Source: CAVPDA01 sp963702495 (lineage in GTDB: Bacteria > Pseudomonadota > Gammaproteobacteria > Burkholderiales > Rhodocyclaceae). From it: DNA of 64,000 nucleotides. Under the pieces are notes generated by a model. That model did no database searches and was not told the origin of the DNA. It worked only from the letters and a program-made list of their open reading frames with translations. Positions within the stretch are counted from its first letter, which is position 1; each line of letters starts with the position of its first letter. Shown here in pieces: positions 58,905-64,000 of the stretch. Both the position numbers and the translations under genes were made by a program. The stretch covers positions 1 to 64,000 of the forward strand of contig CAVPDA010000007.1 of the NCBI GenBank assembly GCA_963702495.1. Reading direction: 5' to 3'.

Positions 58905-59885
58905 ATGCCATCCCAGAGCACGCAGAAGAACGTCCTCGTCGCCGCGCTGACCCTGGCGGCACTGGTCCTGATGGTGGGCTCGTTTTTCAGCCCCATCTGG
59001 TGGGTGTCCCTGGCGGCGCCGAACTATCCGAAGGAGGCCTTTCCCCAGGGCATCCGCATCCACTTCCACTTCGACCGCGTCGCCAACGGCTGCACTTCGA
59101 TTCCGCAGACCAAGCTGACCCAGGAGACCGAGCAGCGCGACCTTGGGGACGATCTCGCCCACCGCGACGGCGAGCCTGGGAAGCCGGGCGCGGAGAAGGA
59201 GCAGATGGGGCTCGACTGCATGCACGAAATGAACACCATCAACCACTATGTGGGCATGTATCCGATTGAGACCGGGGCGCCGGTGGAGCGTCCGCTGGCG
59301 AAATTCTTCTTCGGCTTCTTCGCCGTCATGCTGCTGGCGTTCACCCTGCGCTCGAAGAAGCTGCAGCTTGCCGTGCTGGGCGCCGGCTTCGCGGCCGTGG
59401 CGGCGTGGATGGTCGGCGATCTCTATGTCGTCGGCACGCTGGAGCCCTTCATCAAGAATTACATGGTGCAGGCGGCAAGCTTCTTCAACGAACCGGAGCG
59501 CATCGCCCACTGGGGCGCGATGCTGAAGACGATAACCGGTGTCGTCGTCGCGGGTCTGATCGCGGCCATGGTCATCGTCGTCCTCGGCGTGTGGAAGATT
59601 CGATCCTTTGAGCTGCTGCTGGCCCTGGTGCCGGGTTTGCTGCCGCTGTTCTTCCTCATCGACTATGCGGGCTGGCTCTGGTTCTTCGGCCACAACCTGC
59701 ACCCGTGGGGTGCCTTCACCGTCAAGCCTTTCATGCCGACGGTATTCGGTGAGGGCAAGGTGGCGCAGTTCTCCACCTACTCCTATCCGCATTACGGCTA
59801 CGGACTTCTGGCCGCCGTATTCCTGCTGATGATGCTGGCGCTGCTGCTGCGCCGCAAGCAGCTCAGGGAAGAGTCCGCAGCCTAA
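58905..59885 (+). CDS. nosB: NosB-type integral membrane protein
   Basis: The product has about 326 residues (start at 58905; ATG 58884 seven codons earlier is an alternative). It has five or six helices (about 15-33, 138-158, 162-180, 205-230, 235-255, 290-310) and a periplasmic loop after the first helix containing PNYPKEAFPQGIRIHFHFDRVANGC and HEMNTINHYVGMYPIE. The His/Met-rich HEMNTINHYVGM motif is typical of NosB-like proteins found only in clade II nos operons. Its role is not established. It lies between the cytochrome genes and nosD. Confidence 0.85.
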   Translation: MPSQSTQKNVLVAALTLAALVLMVGSFFSPIWWVSLAAPNYPKEAFPQGIRIHFHFDRVANGCTSIPQTKLTQETEQRDLGDDLAHRDGEPGKPGAEKEQMGLDCMHEMNTINHYVGMYPIETGAPVERPLAKFFFGFFAVMLLAFTLRSKKLQLAVLGAGFAAVAAWMVGDLYVVGTLEPFIKNYMVQAASFFNEPERIAHWGAMLKTITGVVVAGLIAAMVIVVLGVWKIRSFELLLALVPGLLPLFFLIDYAGWLWFFGHNLHPWGAFTVKPFMPTVFGEGKVAQFSTYSYPHYGYGLLAAVFLLMMLALLLRRKQLREESAA

Positions 59886-59896
59886 GGCCGGGCACG

Positions 59897-61255
59897 ATGG
59901 CGCCGCGCCTGAGCCTGACGCTGATCATTGGGGCGATCCTGGGAGCGGGTGGGGCGGTGCCGATCGGCAACACGGCGGAAACGGGAATGGGCGGCGAGCG
60001 TGGCACGGTGCGCGCCGATGTGGACAAGCCCCAGGATGCGATTCCCCTGAGCGAACGCAGCCCCCGCATCCACGGCCTGCCGCCGTTTCAAGCGCTGGTG
60101 GACGCGGCGCCGGCGGGTTCGGTGCTGAAACCGCAACCCGGCGCCTACGCTGGTCCGGTGCGGCTGACCAAGCCGCTGACTATCGAAGGCGGTGGAGGGG
60201 TCGTCATCGACGGCGGCGGCAAGGGCACCGTGTTCGTTCTGGAGACGGATGGCGCCACGCTGCGCGGCGTGCACCTCAAGGGCTCGGGCGACTCCCATGA
60301 CACGGACGATGCCTGTCTCAACGTGCGCGGCCACCGCAACACGCTGGAGAACCTGGTCATCGACGACTGCCTGTTCGGCATCGACCTCAAGCAGTCGAAC
60401 GAGAACATCGTGAAGGGCAACCGCATCACCTCCAAGCCCTTCGACCTGGGCGTGCGCGGCGACGGCCTCCGCCTCTGGTACAGCATGAAGAACCGCATCG
60501 ACGGCAACGCGATCGTCGATTCGCGCGACATGGTGGCGTGGTACTCGAACGGCAACCTGTTCGTCAACAATGTGGGCAGGCGCAGCCGCTATTCCATCCA
60601 CTTCATGTTCGCCAACAACAACGAGGTCGTCGGCAACCGCTTTTACGACAACGCGGTCGGGATCTACCTCATGTACACCGAGGGCGTGCATGTGCGCAAC
60701 AACGTGATCTCCCACGCCACCGGCGCCGCCGGCATGGGCATCGGCTTCAAGGAAGCGTCCGATGCCATCGTCGAGGGCAACGAGATCATCTACTGCGCCG
60801 TGGGCGTCGGCTCCGATCTGTCTCCGTTCCAGCCCGACACCAAGATCGAGATGCGCAACAACCGCTTCGCCTTCAATGGCATCGGCATCCAGTTCACCAG
60901 CGAGCTGGGCGGCAACATCATGACCAACAACGTGTTCGAGGGAAATCTCACGCAGATCGCCTACAGCGGGCGCGCTGCCGTGGAGCGCAACGAATGGCAC
61001 GGCAACTACTGGGACGATTATCAGGGCTTCGACCGCAACGGCGACGGCGTGGGCGATACGCCCTACGAGCTGTATGCCTTCGCCGACCGCCTGTGGATGG
61101 AAATTCCTTTCGCCCGCTTCTTCCTGAACGCCCCGGCGATGGAGGCCCTGGACTTTCTGGAGCGCCTGGCGCCGTTCTCCTCGCCCGAACTGCTGTTGAA
61201 GGACGATGCGCCGAAGTTCGACAACCCCAGGAAGCACACCCATGAGCGAGGCTGA
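59897..61255 (+). CDS. nosD: NosD, periplasmic copper-centre maturation protein
   Basis: The 452-residue protein has a signal peptide and a right-handed parallel beta-helix made of repeated short strands: GVVIDGGGKGTVFVLETDGATLRGVHLKGSG, RNTLENLVIDDCLFGIDLKQSNENIVKGNRI, NRFYDNAVGIYLMYTEGVHVRNNVI and NNRFAFNGIGIQFTSELGGNIMTNNVFEGN. The NosD end NEWHGNYWDDYQGFDRNGDGVGDTPY is present. NosD works with the NosF/NosY ABC transporter to assemble the CuZ centre. The nosG start overlaps its end by 14 nt. Confidence 0.95.
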   Translation: MAPRLSLTLIIGAILGAGGAVPIGNTAETGMGGERGTVRADVDKPQDAIPLSERSPRIHGLPPFQALVDAAPAGSVLKPQPGAYAGPVRLTKPLTIEGGGGVVIDGGGKGTVFVLETDGATLRGVHLKGSGDSHDTDDACLNVRGHRNTLENLVIDDCLFGIDLKQSNENIVKGNRITSKPFDLGVRGDGLRLWYSMKNRIDGNAIVDSRDMVAWYSNGNLFVNNVGRRSRYSIHFMFANNNEVVGNRFYDNAVGIYLMYTEGVHVRNNVISHATGAAGMGIGFKEASDAIVEGNEIIYCAVGVGSDLSPFQPDTKIEMRNNRFAFNGIGIQFTSELGGNIMTNNVFEGNLTQIAYSGRAAVERNEWHGNYWDDYQGFDRNGDGVGDTPYELYAFADRLWMEIPFARFFLNAPAMEALDFLERLAPFSSPELLLKDDAPKFDNPRKHTHERG

Positions 61256-62171
61256 GAAGTCCGCAGCAGCGGGCAATCGCGACGCGGCACCAGACTCGGC
61301 GACCGGAGCGCCGCTGCCACGCGCGGCGAAGGGCGGCTCGGGCAAGAAGCCTCCGCTGTCCGAAGCGAGGCGGCGCGAGAACCGGCGCCGCTTCATCCGC
61401 TCGGCCTTGCTTGCCACCGGGGTGGTGGGCTTCTCCCTGCTCGCCTATGTTCCGGTCGTGAGCGCGAAGGGCAGGCGCCTGCGACCTCCGGGAGCGCTCG
61501 AGGAAGCGGATTTTCTCGCCTCCTGCATCAAATGCGGCCAATGCGTGCAGGTGTGCCCGGTGGAGGCGATCAGGCTGGGCGATCTGGTCAACGGCTTCGG
61601 CATCGGGGTGCCGCACATCGATGCCCGCGAGCAGGCCTGCGACTTCTCCTGCGACGCGGTGCAGTGCGTGCTGGCCTGTCCCACGGGGGCGCTGGTCTAT
61701 TCCGACAAGCGCGAGCCCTTCCTCAAGATGCGCGAAGGGGTGAAGCTGCCCGACAAGCCCGTCCTGAAAGCCAAGGAGAAGGACGCCGATCCGCGCCTGG
61801 AGATCCGCGAGCGCATCGGCGTGGCGCGGATGGCACGGCCCGATGCGTGCCTTGCGGTGCAGGGCAAGGGCCTCAAAGGCGTGGCGCGCGACGGCGACTT
61901 CGACGGTCGGATGCGCTACATGGATGTCGACCGCTGGAAGCCGATCCGCATCCAGGATCATCCCTACGACCTCGAGTTGTGCGACCTGTGTGTGCGCGAG
62001 TGCCCGATCAAGGACGCGATCAAGCTCGAGCCCCTGGCGGAGGGCGGCGGCAAGCGCATGATGCCCAAGGTGCTGGAAGGCTGCGTCGGCTGCGGCGTGT
62101 GCGAGATGATGTGCCCGGTGGAGCCGGCGGCCATCGTGGTGGACGCCCAGGCGGAGTGGAAGAAATCGTGA
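61242..62171 (+). CDS. nosG: NosG, NapG-like periplasmic iron-sulfur protein
   Basis: The 309-residue protein begins with an N-terminal signal of twin-arginine type (RRRFIRSALLATGVVGFSLLAY, about 45-66). It has four 4Fe-4S motifs: CIKCGQCVQVCP (about 94), CDFSCDAVQCVLACP, CDLCVRECP and CVGCGVCEMMCP. NapG-like proteins pass electrons from menaquinol or quinol to periplasmic reductases. In clade II nos operons NosG and NosH probably do this for NosZ or its cytochromes. It overlaps nosH by 4 nt (GTGA). Confidence 0.92.
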   Translation: MSEAEKSAAAGNRDAAPDSATGAPLPRAAKGGSGKKPPLSEARRRENRRRFIRSALLATGVVGFSLLAYVPVVSAKGRRLRPPGALEEADFLASCIKCGQCVQVCPVEAIRLGDLVNGFGIGVPHIDAREQACDFSCDAVQCVLACPTGALVYSDKREPFLKMREGVKLPDKPVLKAKEKDADPRLEIRERIGVARMARPDACLAVQGKGLKGVARDGDFDGRMRYMDVDRWKPIRIQDHPYDLELCDLCVRECPIKDAIKLEPLAEGGGKRMMPKVLEGCVGCGVCEMMCPVEPAAIVVDAQAEWKKS

Positions 62172-63136
62172 AAGGCCGCCTGCTCGATCAGATCATGATC
62201 ATGCTCGGGCGCGAACCGCGCAAGCCCGAAGCCTTTACGGAAAGCGCTGCCCGCATCCACCTCTTCAAGAAAAACAACAAGGCCGACTTCGAGGCGCTCA
62301 AGGAGCACGCCCGCGCCCACCGCGCGCGGCTCAACAGTTGGCGCAACCGGCGCTGGATCGTGCTGATCCTGGCCAATCTGCTGTTCGTCTTCTCCTTCTG
62401 GCTCGACATCCAGATCCTGGAAGGCGCGCTCACCGCCTCGCGCTTCGTCGGCTTCCACATGATCGACCTCAACTCCGCGCTGCAGGTGATGCTGGCCCAC
62501 AAACACATCATCGTGAACCTGCTGATCGGCACGGTCACCATCTTCATCCTGTGGATGCTGCTCGGCGGCCGCAGCTTCTGTTCCTGGCTCTGTCCCTATC
62601 ATCTCGTCGCCGAGTGGGCGGAGAACCTTCATCTGCGTCTGGTGGAGCGGAAGGTTGTCACCGACCACACCTTCTATCGCGGCACGCGCACCGTGTTCTG
62701 GGTGCTGTTCAGCATCCTGACCTTCGTCACCGGCTACACGGTTTTTGAAACCATCTCGCCCACCGGTATACTGAGCCGCGCCCTGATCTACGGGCCGGGG
62801 CTGGCCCTGGGATGGATCGCGCTGCTGCTGCTGTTCGAGATCTTCTACTCGCGACGTGCGTGGTGCCGCTACGTCTGTCCCATCGGCCTGACCTACGGTG
62901 CGGTGGGCATCGTGACGCCGGTGCGTGTCCTGTACCGGCTGGAACATTGTTTCCACGAGGGCGACTGCCGCAAGGTGTGCCTGGTGCCGCACGTGCTGGA
63001 TGTGGTGATCAAGGGCCGGTCGCCGGATGCGGAAGTGCCGATCGGACCGGACTGCACCCGTTGCGGCCTGTGCGTGGACACCTGTCCGAGCGGTGCCCTG
63101 ACCTTCAATATCAAGGGCCTGAGCAAGCTGCTGTGA
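62168..63136 (+). CDS. nosH: NosH, NapH-like membrane iron-sulfur quinol oxidoreductase
   Basis: The 322-residue protein starts at GTG 62168. It has four or five membrane helices and the NapH signatures CSWLCPYH and CRYVCPIGLTYG, plus a C-terminal 2x4Fe-4S region with HCFHEGDCRKVC and CTRCGLCVDTCPSGAL. The N-terminal cytosolic stretch is basic (KKNNKADFEALKEHARAHRARLNSWRNRR). It would oxidise the quinol pool and hand electrons to NosG. It is followed 28 nt later by nosF. Confidence 0.92.
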   Translation: MKGRLLDQIMIMLGREPRKPEAFTESAARIHLFKKNNKADFEALKEHARAHRARLNSWRNRRWIVLILANLLFVFSFWLDIQILEGALTASRFVGFHMIDLNSALQVMLAHKHIIVNLLIGTVTIFILWMLLGGRSFCSWLCPYHLVAEWAENLHLRLVERKVVTDHTFYRGTRTVFWVLFSILTFVTGYTVFETISPTGILSRALIYGPGLALGWIALLLLFEIFYSRRAWCRYVCPIGLTYGAVGIVTPVRVLYRLEHCFHEGDCRKVCLVPHVLDVVIKGRSPDAEVPIGPDCTRCGLCVDTCPSGALTFNIKGLSKLL

Positions 63137-63163
63137 CAACGACGAACGACCTGCAACCCCGAC

Positions 63164-64000
63164 ATGATCGTTTTCCATAGCGTCTCGAAGTCCTTCAAGC
63201 GCAACAAGGTTCTCGACGACGTCAGCCTGGAGATCGGGCTCGGCGAACGGGTGGCGCTGATCGGCTCCAACGGCGCCGGCAAGACCACCCTGATCCGCTG
63301 CCTGCTGGGCGAGTACGTGCACGACGGCAGCGTCACGATCGACGGCAAGGCGCCGCGCGCCAACCGTACCAGCGTTCTGGCGCGCATCGGATTCGTGCCC
63401 CAGTTGCCTCCGCCCCTGAGAATGCCGGTGGGGCAGTTGCTGAACTTTTCGGCGTCGCTGTGCGGCAGCGATCCGCGACGCATGACGGATCTGGCTCTGC
63501 GGCTGGGCCTCGACGCGGAAAGGATCAAGGCGCAGCCCTTCGTCAAGCTTTCCGGCGGCCAGAAGCAGAAGCTGCTCATCGCCATCGCACTCGGTCGCGA
63601 TGCCAATCTCCTCATCATGGACGAGCCGGCGGCCAACCTCGATCCGGAAGCGCGCAAGATCTTCTTCGAACTGCTGGCGGAGCGGCAGGAGTCGGCCACC
63701 ATGCTGATCTCCAGCCACCGCCTGAACGAAGTGGCGGCGCTGGTCAACCGGGTGCTGGAACTGGACATGGGCAAGGTGGTGCTGGACGACCGGGTGGCCG
63801 ACGACGTGTCGCTGTCGGGCCTGCTCGACTGCCGGGTCGAGGTGAAGCGTCCCGAGCCGGCTTTCATCAAGGCGATCGGCGCCTGGAATTTCCGCGACGC
63901 CGGCGGCGCCCTGGTCTGGGAAGGCACCGTGGCCGGTCCCGACCGGCTGCGCTTCCTGGGCATGCTGTCGCGCTACGTGGCCCTGACCACGCACATCTCG
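63164..64000 (+). CDS. nosF: NosF, ABC-type ATPase for copper-centre assembly (partial, runs off the window)
   Basis: The first 279 codons of an ABC ATPase are present: Walker A GSNGAGKTT (about 35-43), Q-loop FVPQLPPPL, signature LSGGQKQK and Walker B LLIMDEPAANLDP, then SSHRLNEVAALV as switch region. With NosD and NosY it forms the system that matures the NosZ CuZ site. The reading frame is open to the last base. nosY and nosL are expected beyond the window. Confidence 0.95.
   Translation, partial: MIVFHSVSKSFKRNKVLDDVSLEIGLGERVALIGSNGAGKTTLIRCLLGEYVHDGSVTIDGKAPRANRTSVLARIGFVPQLPPPLRMPVGQLLNFSASLCGSDPRRMTDLALRLGLDAERIKAQPFVKLSGGQKQKLLIAIALGRDANLLIMDEPAANLDPEARKIFFELLAERQESATMLISSHRLNEVAALVNRVLELDMGKVVLDDRVADDVSLSGLLDCRVEVKRPEPAFIKAIGAWNFRDAGGALVWEGTVAGPDRLRFLGMLSRYVALTTHIS

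Noticed and set aside
61964..63994. A 676-codon minus-strand frame across nosG, nosH and nosF
   Set aside because: It spans three overlapping genes on the other strand and shows only His/Gln-rich low-complexity translation.

Overview
The window looks like the chromosome of a GC-rich, denitrifying betaproteobacterium. A Rhodocyclales-type organism is the best fit: a cd1 nitrite reductase sits next to a clade II nitrous oxide reductase operon, the redox proteins have Rhodocyclaceae flavour, and codon third positions are strongly GC. This placement is inference from gene content only.

Layout. 1-5.5 kb: small genes (a coiled-coil membrane-tail protein, an HU-like protein, hypotheticals), then remnants of IS630-type and IS91-type transposases. 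5.6-13.3 kb: a GGDEF/EAL signalling protein with a prepilin gene, a ParD/ParE toxin-antitoxin pair, a Cache-type sensor and a frameshifted CbbY-like phosphatase. 13.4-18 kb: a mobile-element pile-up in which an ISKra4-type and an IS1634-type element sit in and beside a broken pnuC. 18-26 kb: two hypotheticals, a 12-bp tandem repeat, an octaheme cytochrome with TPR repeats, then a second decay zone (truncated TIR-domain gene, frameshifted HigB-like toxin, truncated transposase).

26.6-40.4 kb is the metabolic centrepiece and reads leftward. One unit encodes a four-protein 2-oxoacid:acceptor oxidoreductase (gamma, alpha, beta, and a GltD-like flavoprotein carrying two ferredoxin motifs, frameshifted as written). 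Next to it is a second unit with a giant 1,693-residue single-chain pyruvate:ferredoxin-type oxidoreductase and a 962-residue protein that fuses both halves of an NfnAB-like ferredoxin:NAD(P) oxidoreductase. A decayed third copy of the flavoprotein and a 56-residue membrane peptide follow. Both units carry a TTAGCA/TGCTAA inverted repeat about 65-90 nt upstream.

40.6-48.1 kb is a heavy-metal RND efflux operon (His-rich secreted protein, adaptor, pump, DUF3240-like protein, outer-membrane channel) followed by two low-complexity secreted proteins. 48.3-64 kb is the denitrification island: nirE-like methyltransferase, NapC/NirT tetraheme cytochrome, a heme-binding EB_dh-type cytochrome, a NirC-like cytochrome, nirS, then a SCO/FixH-like pair on the other strand, then nosZ, two cytochromes c, nosB, nosD, nosG, nosH and the start of nosF, which runs off the window edge.

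Five perfect TTGA-N6-TCAA sites (FNR/DNR-type boxes) lie upstream of the nirE/napC pair, nirS, nosZ, the second nos cytochrome and, unexpectedly, the RND metal-efflux operon. A low-oxygen regulator therefore probably ties nitrite reduction, N2O reduction and copper or other metal handling together. Several otherwise well-conserved genes carry single-base frameshifts. Whether these are real or sequence errors is the main caveat for this window. No tRNA, rRNA or CRISPR array was recognised.
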